64,000 nucleotides of DNA from Streptomyces sp. S.PB5 (GCF_030403745.1 NZ_JAQMWP010000032.1:1-64000); one strand, 5' to 3'. Positions 42,017 through 51,514 are shown, counted from the first letter of the stretch. Notes: generated by a model not told the origin, from the letters alone. Program-made: numbers and translations.

Positions 42017-42613
42017 TCACGGCTGCCGGCGACAGGGCCTCGACAGGACCGCCGCCACCAGCTCTTCCACGGAGCGACCGCTCGTGTCGATGCGGCACAG
42101 GCCGTGCGCGTCGACGGACTCCACCATCAGCTGCTGGAAACGCAGGCTGCGGGCGAGGAACTTGTCCACGAGGTCCCTCCGCTCCTCGCCCCGCGCGGAC
42201 CGCCGTACGCGCGCGCTCAGCACCGCGTCGTCCGCCGTGAACCAGACCGAGTTCGTGTGCGGCACGGTCAGCCCGGCGACCCGGCCGGGCCACAGGGCGG
42301 AGCCCTCCAGCACCAGACCCGGCCCTTCGCCCCTCACCTGCTCGGCGATCAGCTCCTCGATGCGCGGCCACAGGCGGTCGTAGTGGTCACGGACCGATCG
42401 GATCAGCTCGTCGACGGCGAGCGTCCCGTAGTGCTCGGCGACATGCGGCGGCACCTCGCGCTCCGGTGTCCGCCAGGGCCGGCCGGGGTGCCGGGCCAGC
42501 AGGTCTGTCGGGCGGTACGCGAAGCCCAGCCGGGCCGCGATCGCCTTGGCCACCGTGGACTTGCCGGTGTGGGAGGTTCCGCCGATCAGTACTGCGCGCA
42601 TGTCATCGATCAT
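42017..42613 (-). CDS. P-loop kinase-like protein
   Basis: 198 residues from ATG 42613 after AAGGG; a second in-frame ATG lies four codons in. The P-loop is GGTSHTGKST (11-20). An LVLEGSALWP segment fits a Walker-B-like strand, and RVRRSARGEERRDLVDKFLARSLRFQQ an arginine-rich lid. It resembles AAA_33/2-phosphoglycerate-kinase-like small-molecule kinases. It overlaps the HEAT gene by 11 bases. Confidence 0.8.
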   Translation of the reverse strand: MIDDMRAVLIGGTSHTGKSTVAKAIAARLGFAYRPTDLLARHPGRPWRTPEREVPPHVAEHYGTLAVDELIRSVRDHYDRLWPRIEELIAEQVRGEGPGLVLEGSALWPGRVAGLTVPHTNSVWFTADDAVLSARVRRSARGEERRDLVDKFLARSLRFQQLMVESVDAHGLCRIDTSGRSVEELVAAVLSRPCRRQP

Positions 42614-43145
42614 GCACACCCTTGGGTGCGGTACGGCGGTGAACGGGACCGCCGGGCGCGTACCACCCGGCCTTCTTGCGCACCGCCGGGGAGGGGTCCT
42701 CGTCGCGCGCGTGGACCAACGCGCCCACGGCGTCCGCGTCCTGGTGCACCCACAGCCCGAGCAGCTCCGCCGCCCCCATGCGGACTCGCGGGTCCTCGTC
42801 CTCGTGGAGCAGGCGGACCGCACGCGGCAGCAGCCGTCCGCGGTCGGGACGGCAGCTGTCCGCGTCCGGCTTGCAGCGCAGGCAGGACAGGGCGTGCAGG
42901 GCGGCCACGCGCACCCTGGCGTCGGGGTCGTCGAGCCGTGCGGCCAGCTCGTCCGAGGCCTCCGGCACCAGGAGTTCGTCCAGCAGCAGGCAGCACTGCT
43001 CGCGCACGCGCGGGTCGGTGTGGACCAGCCCCCGCCTGATGGCCGGGAGGGCCGCCGGGCCCCGCCGCAGCAGCGCGCGGAAGGCGTCCGGGCGGCGCGG
43101 CTCGCTGCCCAGCGCGTCGACGAGAACGCTGTCTTCGACGGTCAC
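42603..43145 (-). CDS. HEAT-repeat protein
   Basis: 180 residues made of about four helical HEAT repeats, each with a DP-x-x-R/V pattern (TDPRVREQCCLLLDELL, DDPDARVRVAALHALSCL, EDPRVRMGAAELLGLWV, DPSPAVRKKAGWYA). These are protein-protein scaffolds. GTG start. Its stop lies inside the kinase start region, so the two are coupled and may interact. Confidence 0.85.
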   Translation of the reverse strand: MTVEDSVLVDALGSEPRRPDAFRALLRRGPAALPAIRRGLVHTDPRVREQCCLLLDELLVPEASDELAARLDDPDARVRVAALHALSCLRCKPDADSCRPDRGRLLPRAVRLLHEDEDPRVRMGAAELLGLWVHQDADAVGALVHARDEDPSPAVRKKAGWYAPGGPVHRRTAPKGVHDR

Positions 43146-43211
43146 AGGCCGAGTGTGCGCGTCCGAGCGCGGCGGCCCAACTCCTTTTCCCCGACGGCCG
43201 GGTTGAACGCC

Positions 43212-44771
43212 TCACACGGTGAACTCCCGTATCACCACGTCCCGGAAGACCGCCGTTCCGTCGATGGTGAAGAGCGCGATCCCGGTGTCGATCAGATACG
43301 GGAAGACCTCCGACGAGTGCACGTACCGGCCGTCGTCCACGAACATCTCGACGGAGGTGCGGTCGACCAGGATCCGCAGTTTCACGGTGCGGGCGGCCGG
43401 GTCGAAGGGGCTGTGGCTCTCCTGCCAGCGGCCGGAGGCGTCGGGGTTGACGGTGGTGCGGCGGTTGAGGAAGGCGTAGTCGCCGTAGATTCCGGCGTCG
43501 ATGTGGCGGCCCGCGTCGGGCGAGCGGCGCACCTGCAGGCCCGCGCCCTTGAGCTGGTCCCAGGTGATCTCACAGGTGAGCTCGTATGCCGTGCCCTTGT
43601 AGTCCAGGACGCGGGTGCCGCTCACCTCCAGGTCGCCGAGGTTCACCGTCCGCGAGACGTAGGAGTCCAGCGCGGGGACCGGACGCGAGGCGAGATAGTG
43701 ACCGCCGGAGGGCGCGCGTTTCAGGGTGATCTCGCGGACGATCGAGTCGGTGCCGTTGAAGCCGTCGGTGTCGATCGTGGGCGTGGTGTTCGCGTAGTCC
43801 CAGTTGTTGAGCCAACCGATCGCGTACCGGGCGCCCTCGTCGCGCGTGCCGTCGGCGGCCCGCTTCTCGAAGGTGACGGCGCCGTACCAGTCCCAGCCGT
43901 GGTCGAGCCACTGCGGGGCGCTCGCGTCGGCCGTGAAGGTCGTACCGTCGAAGGAGCCGGTCCAGTAGGCGTAGGTGTTGGGCAGCCCGGCCCCCTTGGC
44001 GTTGGCGCTCACCCCCAGCACCCACTTCGCCGTACCGTCGTCCGCGGTGATGCGGAACAGGTCGGGGCACTCCAGGACGCCGATGCCGTCCTTGATGAAT
44101 CCGCCGACGTAGGTCCAGGACTTCAGGTTCGTCGAGTGGTAGAAGCCGACCTTGTTGTTCTCGGCCAGGGCCATCACCCACCGGCCGCGTTCCTCGTCGC
44201 GGATCACCTTCGGGTCGCGGAAGTCGCGCACGCCGGGGTTGGGCAGGACCGGGGCGGTGCCGTACGGGCTGAAGGTGCGTCCGCCGTCGGTGGACCGGTA
44301 CAGGAACTGCTCCTGACGGTCGGTGCCGCCGCCGGGGGACATCGTGACCAGGACGATCACCGCGCCGGGGCCGAAGCCCGCGGTGTTGCCGGTGTCGACG
44401 ACGGCCGAGCCCGACCAGACGTCGCCGTTGACGGTGGTGTCCTTGGGCACCGCGATCCCCCGGTCGGTGAAGGAGACCAGGTCCCGGCTGGTGGCCAGCC
44501 GCCAGGCGGTCCCCGCCTCGGTGCCACCGGTGAGGTAGTCCGGGTTGTAGAGGTAGTAGTAGTGGTACTCGCCGTCGATCCACACCGGTCGCTGCGGATC
44601 GTTCTTCCACTGGTCGGGGACCGTGAAGTGGTAGGCGGCACGGTAACTCGCGCACGCGGCGGCCGGCTTGGGTTTCGCCGCGGCCGGTCCCGCGGTGACC
44701 GCCGGCAGCAGCACGCCCGCCGCGCCGGCCGTCGACCCCGCGAACAGCGCTCTCCTGGACAACCCACGCAT
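43212..44771 (-). CDS. Tat-exported GH32 levanase/fructanase
   Basis: 519 residues. The Tat signal SRRALFAGSTAGAAG is followed by AAA cleavage near residue 32. The five-bladed propeller has nucleophile Asp58 in QWKNDPQRP, FRDPKV with the transition-state Asp, and the acid Glu in VLECPDLF. A C-terminal beta-sandwich ends with VEMFVDDGRYVHSSEVFP. It would hydrolyse levan, inulin or sucrose outside the cell. It is divergent from the ABC importer with operators between. Confidence 0.9.
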   Translation of the reverse strand: MRGLSRRALFAGSTAGAAGVLLPAVTAGPAAAKPKPAAACASYRAAYHFTVPDQWKNDPQRPVWIDGEYHYYYLYNPDYLTGGTEAGTAWRLATSRDLVSFTDRGIAVPKDTTVNGDVWSGSAVVDTGNTAGFGPGAVIVLVTMSPGGGTDRQEQFLYRSTDGGRTFSPYGTAPVLPNPGVRDFRDPKVIRDEERGRWVMALAENNKVGFYHSTNLKSWTYVGGFIKDGIGVLECPDLFRITADDGTAKWVLGVSANAKGAGLPNTYAYWTGSFDGTTFTADASAPQWLDHGWDWYGAVTFEKRAADGTRDEGARYAIGWLNNWDYANTTPTIDTDGFNGTDSIVREITLKRAPSGGHYLASRPVPALDSYVSRTVNLGDLEVSGTRVLDYKGTAYELTCEITWDQLKGAGLQVRRSPDAGRHIDAGIYGDYAFLNRRTTVNPDASGRWQESHSPFDPAARTVKLRILVDRTSVEMFVDDGRYVHSSEVFPYLIDTGIALFTIDGTAVFRDVVIREFTV

Positions 44772-44842
44772 CACACATGTTCCTCTCGTCAAAGACGTCT
44801 CGGACGCCGGAAAGGGCGGCTCATGGGTCCAGGACTCTGGGA

Positions 44843-44940
44843 CCTAACTCGTTAAAGGTCAAGGGGTGCACGACCCTTGACAGCACCGTGCGCCGCTTCC
44901 CATCATCTGGGTCGTCAACCCTGAACTAACACGAGTTAGG
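44843..44940. promoter_or_regulatory. Divergent fructan promoters with paired inverted operators
   Basis: CCTAACTCGT occurs at 44843-44852 and, inverted, at 44931-44940. Each sits in a palindrome: TAAC-TC-GTTA (44845-44854) and CTAAC-ACGA-GTTAG (44926-44939). Rightward: TTGACA (44877-44882), 18 bases, CATCAT (44901-44906). Leftward: TTGACC (44862-44857) about 17 bases before CAGAGT, with one operator in that spacer. The nearby LacI protein is the likely ligand. Confidence 0.65.
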
Positions 44941-44947
44941 CCCGTTG

Positions 44948-46357
44948 ATGACCGACTCGCACCTCACCCGCCGCACACTGCTGCGGTACGGCGCCTATGG
45001 CGCGGGCGCCGCGGCGCTCGCCGGCACCGCCGCCAGCTGGGACCGGCTCACCGGAGCCGACATCCCCGGCCGCGACGACGGCTCGCTCGTCGTCGCCACC
45101 CTCGGTCCCGCCTACGGACCCGAGGCCGTCCGCACCCTCACCGAGGGCTTCAAACAGCTCCACCCCGACATCAAGCTCCGCATCAACGCCGTGCAGGCCG
45201 TCGACTGGTCGGACTTCTTCGCGAAGATCCTCACCCAGATCGCGGCGGGCACGGCCCCCGATCTCGTGTACGTCGCCACCGAGGGCGTCCAGTTGTTCGC
45301 GCAGCGCCTCGGAGTCCCGCTGGACGACTGGGTCAAGCGGGACGCCGAGGAGCTGCGGGAGTACTTCGCCGACGTCCACCCCTCGCTGGTGGAGTCGATG
45401 ATGTACGAGGGGAGCCTCTACCAGCTGCCGGTCGAGTTCAACGCGGCCGACATGTACCTCAACAACCAGGTCCTGCAGCGCGCCGGCGCGGACTTCCCCG
45501 CCGCCGACTGGACCCGCGACGACTTCACCACGCTGCTGCGGGACATGAAGAAGTCCAGCGGTTCGCAGTTCACGCCGTACTTCTGGACCAACCGGCTGTG
45601 GGGCGGTGTGGTGCCGTGGCTGTTCGCCAACGGGACCAATCTGCTCGCGGAGTCCAAGGCGCCCGGCGGGGCGTGGCTGTGGGACTCCTTCTACCCGGCC
45701 GCCGACCGGCAGGGCCGCGGGGGCGGGTTCCGGTGGACGACCCCGCAGGCCACCGATGAGCGGGTGGAGGAGGCCTACGACTATCTCGCCTCCCTCATCC
45801 AGGAGGACCTGTGCACCCGCCCCGAGGGCGGCAACGGCCAGAACCTGATCGGTGTGTTCTCCACCGGCCGGGTCGGCGTCACGCCCGCGGGCGGCTTCTG
45901 GGCGGGCGGACTGCACCTGGCCGGCATGGAGGCCGACAGCTTCGACGTGCAGTACTTCCCGCGCTGGCGCACCCAGCGCATGCAGTTCGGCGCCGCCGGC
46001 TACGCGCTGCTGCGCACCTCCAAGCGGCAGGACGAGGCCTGGGAGTTCATCAAGTACGCCGCCCGCCGGGACACCCTGATGCGGCTGTTCCAGACCAACC
46101 AGACCACCCCGGCCCGCCGTTCGATGCTGACCGCCGACCGCTACCGGGAGATCGGCCCGAAGCACTGGCAGGTCTTCTACGACACCCTCGACAAGTTCCC
46201 CGACACCGGCCCCATCCCCGCCCCGCCGCAGGTGGCCGAGGTCGAACAGGTGCTGCTCAAGCACACCGGCACCGCGCTGGCCTCCCGGCGGTCGGTGGCC
46301 CCCGCGCTGCGGCGGATGCAGGGCGATCTGGAGAAGGCCATGGAGCGTGACGTATGA
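44948..46357 (+). CDS. Sugar ABC transporter substrate-binding protein
   Basis: 469 residues. A twin-arginine leader TRRTLLRYGAYGAGAAALAG is followed by a type 1 extracellular binding fold: VVATLGPAYGPEAVRTLTEGFKQLHPDIKLRINAV, APDLVYVATEGVQLFAQRLGVPLDDW, and a Trp-rich sugar cleft (FWTNRLWGGVVPWLF, AGGFWAGGL). No lipobox Cys is seen, unusual for a Gram-positive binding protein, so membrane anchoring may use the uncleaved leader. First gene of the importer operon. Confidence 0.9.
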   Translation: MTDSHLTRRTLLRYGAYGAGAAALAGTAASWDRLTGADIPGRDDGSLVVATLGPAYGPEAVRTLTEGFKQLHPDIKLRINAVQAVDWSDFFAKILTQIAAGTAPDLVYVATEGVQLFAQRLGVPLDDWVKRDAEELREYFADVHPSLVESMMYEGSLYQLPVEFNAADMYLNNQVLQRAGADFPAADWTRDDFTTLLRDMKKSSGSQFTPYFWTNRLWGGVVPWLFANGTNLLAESKAPGGAWLWDSFYPAADRQGRGGGFRWTTPQATDERVEEAYDYLASLIQEDLCTRPEGGNGQNLIGVFSTGRVGVTPAGGFWAGGLHLAGMEADSFDVQYFPRWRTQRMQFGAAGYALLRTSKRQDEAWEFIKYAARRDTLMRLFQTNQTTPARRSMLTADRYREIGPKHWQVFYDTLDKFPDTGPIPAPPQVAEVEQVLLKHTGTALASRRSVAPALRRMQGDLEKAMERDV

Positions 46358-47298
46358 CGAGCACTCAGACAGCCACACCGGTACGGACGTTCACACCACC
46401 ACCGGCCCCCGCGCGCCGGTCGGCCCGCGACCGGGGCACCCGGCTCCTCGCCACGCTCTTCCTGGCGCCCACCGTCGTCGGCATCGTCGTCTTCACGGTC
46501 GTGCCGATCGTCGGCTCGGTGGTGCTGAGCCTCTTCCACTGGAACGTGATCGACGACCCGAGCTTCGCCGGGAGCGCCAACTACCGCGAGGTGTTCGGGG
46601 ATTCGACCGTGCTGGTCTCCTTCCGCAACACGCTCGTGTTCATGGTGCTCGCGGTGGCGCTGCAACTGCTGATCGCGCTGGTGCTGGCGCTCGCGGTCAA
46701 CGGCCGGATGCCCATGTGGCTGCGGTCGGTGTTCCGTTCGGCCTTCTTCCCGCTGGTGCTGTCCGCCGCGTCGATCTCGGTGGTGATGAAGTACCTGTTC
46801 AACCAGGACTTCGGGGTCGTCAACTGGCTCCTCGGCACGGTCGGGATCGCGCCGGTGCCCTGGCTGACGTCGGAGAACGCGGCGATGGCGACGGTCGTCC
46901 TGGTCTATGTGTGGCAGCAGTTCGGGTTCTCGTTCCTGCTCTTCGTGGGCGGCCTGAACAACATCCCCAAAGAGATCCACGAGGCCTCCTCCCTGGACGG
47001 CGCGACCGGACTGCGCAAACACCTGAGCATCACCCTGCCGCTGCTCTCCCCCACCCTGCTGGTCGCGTCGGTGGTCGGGATCATCAACGCGCTCCAGGTC
47101 TTCGAGCAGCCGTACGTCCTCACCAACGGCGGGCCCGGTGACTCGACCCGGACCGTGGTGATGGTGATCTACGAGAGCGCGTTCGAACAGCTCCGCTTCG
47201 GTGAGGCATCGGCGGTGGGTGTGCTGCTGTTCGTGCTGATCATGGCGGTCACCGCCCTCCAGTTCCGGCTCAGCCGGCGTTTCGTCCACTACCAGTGA
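46354..47298 (+). CDS. Sugar ABC transporter permease (MalF type)
   Basis: 314 residues, six helices, with the EAA loop EIHEASSLDGATGLRKHLSITLPLL. Start overlaps the binding-protein stop (ATGA). Partner of the next permease; no ATPase gene is in the operon, so a shared MsiK-like ATPase encoded elsewhere is presumably used, as is usual in Streptomyces. Confidence 0.93.
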   Translation: MTSTQTATPVRTFTPPPAPARRSARDRGTRLLATLFLAPTVVGIVVFTVVPIVGSVVLSLFHWNVIDDPSFAGSANYREVFGDSTVLVSFRNTLVFMVLAVALQLLIALVLALAVNGRMPMWLRSVFRSAFFPLVLSAASISVVMKYLFNQDFGVVNWLLGTVGIAPVPWLTSENAAMATVVLVYVWQQFGFSFLLFVGGLNNIPKEIHEASSLDGATGLRKHLSITLPLLSPTLLVASVVGIINALQVFEQPYVLTNGGPGDSTRTVVMVIYESAFEQLRFGEASAVGVLLFVLIMAVTALQFRLSRRFVHYQ

Positions 47299-47314
47299 GC
47301 CGGGTGAGTCCTCC

Positions 47315-48169
47315 ATGAGCCAAGCGACTTCGACCGTGAGCCGAGCGCGCCACCAGCTCGCGCCGTGGGCGCGGATCGCCGCACTGGCGGTGTGCGCCCT
47401 GCTGACCCTGGGGCCGGTCATCTGGACCGTCTCCACCTCGTTGCGCACCCCGGCGGAATCCTTCGATCTGCCACCGAAGATCATTCCGACGAGTCCGACC
47501 GTGGAGTCGTACCGCGGGGTCTTCGACCAGATCGACGTGTGGCTGCTCGCGCTGAACTCCACCCTGGTGACCGCCCTGATCGCGGTCGGCCAGATGATCA
47601 CCGCGGGCCTCGCCGGTTACGCCTTCGCCCGCCTCGAATTCCGGTTCAAGAAGCCGCTGTTCGGGCTGGTCCTGGCGACGATGATGGTGCCGTTGCAGGT
47701 GACCATCGTGCCGGTGTTCCTGGTGCTGAAGTCGATGGGGCTGACCGACACGCTCCTCGGCCTGATCATCCCGGCCTTCCCGACCGCCTTCGGCACCTTC
47801 CTGATGCGCCAGTACTTCCTGGGCATGCCGAAGGATCTCGGTGAGGCTGCGATGCTCGACGGCTGCGGGCCCTGGCGGATCTTCCGGTCCGTGTACGCGC
47901 CGCTGGCCGCGCCGGGCCTGGCGATCGTCGGTGTGCTGGCCTTCAACTACCACTGGAACGAGTTCTTCCGCCCACTGATCCTGGAGACCTCGGGCCAGAA
48001 CTACACCCTCCCCCTCGGCCTGGTCTCCCTCCAGGGCAACCTCGGCACCGGCTCGATCTCGGTCGTGCTCGCCGGTGTCGTGCTCTCCATGCTCCCCGCC
48101 GTCGCCGTGTTCCTCGTCGGCCAGCGCCCTCTTCGTGAGGGCATCACCTCCGCAGGAGTCAACCGTTGA
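47315..48169 (+). CDS. Sugar ABC transporter permease (MalG type)
   Basis: 284 residues, six helices, EAA loop DLGEAAMLDGCGPWRIFRSVYAPLAAP. Starts 17 bases after the first permease. Its stop overlaps the TTG start of the intracellular GH32 gene. Confidence 0.93.
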   Translation: MSQATSTVSRARHQLAPWARIAALAVCALLTLGPVIWTVSTSLRTPAESFDLPPKIIPTSPTVESYRGVFDQIDVWLLALNSTLVTALIAVGQMITAGLAGYAFARLEFRFKKPLFGLVLATMMVPLQVTIVPVFLVLKSMGLTDTLLGLIIPAFPTAFGTFLMRQYFLGMPKDLGEAAMLDGCGPWRIFRSVYAPLAAPGLAIVGVLAFNYHWNEFFRPLILETSGQNYTLPLGLVSLQGNLGTGSISVVLAGVVLSMLPAVAVFLVGQRPLREGITSAGVNR

Positions 48170-49563
48170 GCACCGCCCCCTCCGGCCATCCCGCCGCCCC
48201 CCGGTTCCGGGTCCGTCCGCCCGCGAACTGGATCAACGACCCGAACGGGCCGTTCCGTTGGCGGAACCGCTACCACCTGTTCTTCCAGCACAACCCGGAT
48301 GCCCCGGTCCACGCGAACGTCCACTGGGGCCATGTCTCCAGCCCCGACCTCGCGCACTGGGAGCACCATCCGATCGCCCTCACCCCGACCCCGGGCGGCC
48401 CGGACGAGTCCGGCTGCTGGTCGGGGTGCGTGGTCGACGACGGGGGCGTGCCGACCGCCGTCTACACCGGCGTCGACCGCCATCACACCGGGCTCGGCTC
48501 GATCTGCCTGGCGCGGGCCCTGGTCCCGGACGACGAGACGCTCACCGACTGGAAACCGCTGCCCACGCCCGTGGTGGCCGGCCCGCCCGCCGGTCTGGAC
48601 GTGGTGATGTTCCGCGACCCGTTCGTCTTCCGCAGCGAGGGCCGACGCCTGGCCCTGGTGGGCGCGGGGCACGCCGACGGCACGCCGTCGGTGCTGCTGT
48701 ACGACTGCGACGACCTCACCGACTGGCGGTTCGCCGGAGTGCTGCTCGACGGCAACGACCCGGTCGCGGCCGACGCGTTCGGGGACAAGGCCGTCGGCTG
48801 GGAGTGCCCTCAGCTGTACTCGACGGCGAGCGGGGAGTGGGTGCTCGTGGTCTCGCTGTGGGACGGGGACCCGTGCGCCACCGGATATCTGACGGGCCGT
48901 CTCCAGCCCGACGACGAGGGGGGATTGCGCTTCGAGGCGCGCACCGGCGGACTCCTCGACCACGGACGCGACTTCTACGCTCCGGCCGTGCTCCAGGAGC
49001 CGGACCGGGTGTTGCTGTGGGGCTGGTCCTGGGAGGCCCGCGAGCAGAGTGAGGCCGATCGCGCCGGGTGGGCCGGGGTGCTCAGCGCGCCGAGGGTCGT
49101 CGGCGTCCATCCGGACGGAGCCCTGAGCGTCGTACCGGCTCCGGAGCTCGAACTGCTGCGGGCGGCCGAGCCGTTCGGCACGGCGCCGGGGCGTGCCACG
49201 CCGCTGCCGGAGGCGTACGACCTGACCGTGACCGTGTCGACGCGGACCACGGTGAGTCTGCTGCGGTCGGCGTCAGGTGCGGAGCTGACGGTGCTGCTCG
49301 ACCCGGACGGGGGCACCGTGACGCTGGACCGCTCGGACTGGCCGCGGGCCCGGCCGGACGGGCCGGCGCCGATCGTGGTGCGGGCGCCCGCCGAAAAGGT
49401 GCGGATTCTCGTCGACGGGTCGCTGTTCGAGCTGTTCGTCGGTGACCGGGCCTCGGTCACCGAGCGGGTCTACCGCCGGCCGGACGATGTGGCCGAGCTG
49501 GTCGTCACCGGTTCCGGGGCCGGGGTCACCGGCTGGGAGCTGGTCCCACCGACGCCCGACTGA
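48166..49563 (+). CDS. Intracellular GH32 beta-fructosidase
   Basis: 465 residues, no signal peptide. WINDPNG with nucleophile Asp25, FRDPFVF and GWECPQLY with the acid Glu, then a C-terminal sandwich ending LFELFVGDRASVTERVY. The start is TTG within a TTGA overlap with the permease stop. It would cleave imported fructo-oligosaccharides or sucrose to monosaccharides. It overlaps the convergent LacI gene by 38 bases. Confidence 0.9.
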   Translation: MSTAPSGHPAAPRFRVRPPANWINDPNGPFRWRNRYHLFFQHNPDAPVHANVHWGHVSSPDLAHWEHHPIALTPTPGGPDESGCWSGCVVDDGGVPTAVYTGVDRHHTGLGSICLARALVPDDETLTDWKPLPTPVVAGPPAGLDVVMFRDPFVFRSEGRRLALVGAGHADGTPSVLLYDCDDLTDWRFAGVLLDGNDPVAADAFGDKAVGWECPQLYSTASGEWVLVVSLWDGDPCATGYLTGRLQPDDEGGLRFEARTGGLLDHGRDFYAPAVLQEPDRVLLWGWSWEAREQSEADRAGWAGVLSAPRVVGVHPDGALSVVPAPELELLRAAEPFGTAPGRATPLPEAYDLTVTVSTRTTVSLLRSASGAELTVLLDPDGGTVTLDRSDWPRARPDGPAPIVVRAPAEKVRILVDGSLFELFVGDRASVTERVYRRPDDVAELVVTGSGAGVTGWELVPPTPD

Positions 49564-50587
49564 TCACCGGGCAGGCGAGGCGTCGTACCGTCGCGGGCGG
49601 TGTCCTGCCGGTGTCGATGGAGTCGAGGAGGAGCCGTGCGGCGGCCTCGCCCATCGCCCGGTGGGGCAGCGCGACGGTGGTGAGGGCCGGGGTGAGGTGG
49701 GCGGCCATGTGTTCCTGGTCGTCGTAGCCGACCACCGACAACTGCTCCGGGACGGCGATGCCGAGGCGGGTCGCGGCGTGCAGGACGCCTGCCGCGACCC
49801 GGTCGTTGTAGCAGAAGACTCCCGTGGGCCGCTGATCCGGGGAGGCGCCTTCGAGGATCCGCAGCGCGCCTTCGTATCCGCCCGAGATCTCGCCGCCCGT
49901 GCGCAGCACATGGTCCTTCGGGACGGTGATCCCCTCGGCGCGCAGCGCGTCCCGGAAGCCGCGCAGCCGCTCGGCGGAGGCGATGTCGTCCTGCCCGCCG
50001 ATCATCGCGACGCGGCGGTGCCCCTCGTCCAGCAGCAGCCGGGCCGCCGTACGGCCGCCCGCGCGCTCGGCGGGGATGACGGCGGGCAGCGAGTCGTCCT
50101 CGGGCACGCAGTTGGCGAGGACGGAGTGGGTGCGGTGCAGCCCCTCGGGGACGCGGACCCGGCGCAGGGACATGGCCGCGTAGATGATGCCGTCCACCCG
50201 CCGGTCCAGGAGCTCGGCGACGGCCGCGTCCTCCTTGGCCAGGTCGCCTCCGGAGTCGATGGTCAGGACGAGGTGCTCGCTGTCCCAGGCGGTCTCCATC
50301 GCCCCGCGCAGCAGCCGGCCGGCGAAGGGCGAGGAGGCGATCTCGTCGGTGACCAGGCCGATCACGGCCGTACGGCGGCGGCGCAGCCCGCGGGCCACGG
50401 GGTCGGGGCGGTAGCCGAGGCGGGCGGCGGCCTGGCGGATGCGTTCCTGGGTGGCGGGCGAGAGGTTGCCCTCGGCGCGGCCGTTGAACACGAAGGAGAC
50501 CGCGGTGTGCGAGACACCCGCGAGCCGGGCGACGTCCTTCGACGTGGGACGCGTGCCCTTGCCCTGCTTCTCCTCGGTGCCGCCCAT
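49526..50587 (-). CDS. LacI-family repressor of the fructan locus
   Basis: 353 residues from ATG 50587 (GAGGG upstream). The N-terminal LacI helix-turn-helix TSKDVARLAGVSHTAVSFVFNGRAEGNLSPATQERI and hinge ARLGYRPDPVARGLRRRRT are followed by a periplasmic-binding-like effector domain (VDGIIYAAMSLRR, GGQDDIASAERLRGFRDAL, VVGYDDQEHMAAHLTPALTTV). The likely targets are the paired operators at 44843-44940. Confidence 0.92.
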   Translation of the reverse strand: MGGTEEKQGKGTRPTSKDVARLAGVSHTAVSFVFNGRAEGNLSPATQERIRQAAARLGYRPDPVARGLRRRRTAVIGLVTDEIASSPFAGRLLRGAMETAWDSEHLVLTIDSGGDLAKEDAAVAELLDRRVDGIIYAAMSLRRVRVPEGLHRTHSVLANCVPEDDSLPAVIPAERAGGRTAARLLLDEGHRRVAMIGGQDDIASAERLRGFRDALRAEGITVPKDHVLRTGGEISGGYEGALRILEGASPDQRPTGVFCYNDRVAAGVLHAATRLGIAVPEQLSVVGYDDQEHMAAHLTPALTTVALPHRAMGEAAARLLLDSIDTGRTPPATVRRLACPVISRASVGPAPSR

Positions 50588-50683
50588 GCCGCCCGCCGCC
50601 CTCATCCCCCAGCCGTCCGGTTGATCACGGCTCACCCTATCCGCGAGGCTGGGGGCACGACACAGCCGAGGGAAGGTCCGACG

Positions 50684-51514
50684 GTGATCAGCATCCCCGC
50701 ACACACGCTCAACGACGGTACGAGGTTCCCGGCCATCGGCCTGGGCACCTGGCCCATGGACGACGCGGAGGCCGAGCGCGCGGTGGCCGAGGCCCTGCGT
50801 CTGGGGTACCGCCTGGTCGACTCGGCCACGAACTACGGCAACGAGGCCGGCGTCGGCCTCGGCGTCACCCGCAGCGGCGTCCCCCGCGAGGACGTCGTGG
50901 TGACCACCAAGCTCCCGGGCCGGCACCACGGCTACGAGGAGACCCTCGCCTCGTTCGAGGAGTCCCGGCGGCGGCTCGGTCTGGAGTACGTGGACCTCTA
51001 TCTCATCCACTGGCCGCTGCCCCGCGTCGACAAGTACGTCGACTCCTGGCGGGCCATGATCAAGCTGCGCGAGGACGGTCTCGTGCGGTCGATCGGCGTC
51101 TCCAACTTCACGGCGGAGCACATCGAACGGCTGGAGAAGGAGACCGGCGTCCTGCCCGCCGTCAACCAGGTCGAGCTGCACCCCTTCTTCCCTCAGGAGG
51201 AACTGCGCGCCTTCCACGCCGCCAAGGGCGTCCTCACCGAGAGCTGGAGCCCCCTGGCCCCCGGCTCCGGGCTGTCGGACGACCCGGTGGTCGCCGGCAT
51301 CGCCGAGGCGCACGGGGTGACGCCCGGCCAGGTGGTGCTGCGCTGGCACACCCAGCTCGGCGCGGTGCCGATCCCCAAGTCGGCGGATCCGGAGCGGCAG
51401 CGCGCGAACCTGGACGTCTTCGGCTTCGAGCTGGACCCGGCCCAGCTGGCGGCGGTCTCCGACCGGGCCCATGGGCGCAGGGGCGGGGATCCGGAGGTGC
51501 ACGAGGAGTTCTGA
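50684..51514 (+). CDS. Aldo/keto reductase
   Basis: 276 residues from GTG 50684 behind GAGGGAAGG. The catalytic tetrad is Asp46, Tyr51 (DSATNYGNE), Lys76 (TTKLPG) and His109 (YLIHWP), with the C-terminal VPIPKSADPERQRANLDVF binding NADPH. It resembles the 2,5-diketo-gluconate reductase branch. Divergent from the LacI gene; a link to sugar metabolism is possible but not shown. Confidence 0.92.
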   Translation: MISIPAHTLNDGTRFPAIGLGTWPMDDAEAERAVAEALRLGYRLVDSATNYGNEAGVGLGVTRSGVPREDVVVTTKLPGRHHGYEETLASFEESRRRLGLEYVDLYLIHWPLPRVDKYVDSWRAMIKLREDGLVRSIGVSNFTAEHIERLEKETGVLPAVNQVELHPFFPQEELRAFHAAKGVLTESWSPLAPGSGLSDDPVVAGIAEAHGVTPGQVVLRWHTQLGAVPIPKSADPERQRANLDVFGFELDPAQLAAVSDRAHGRRGGDPEVHEEF

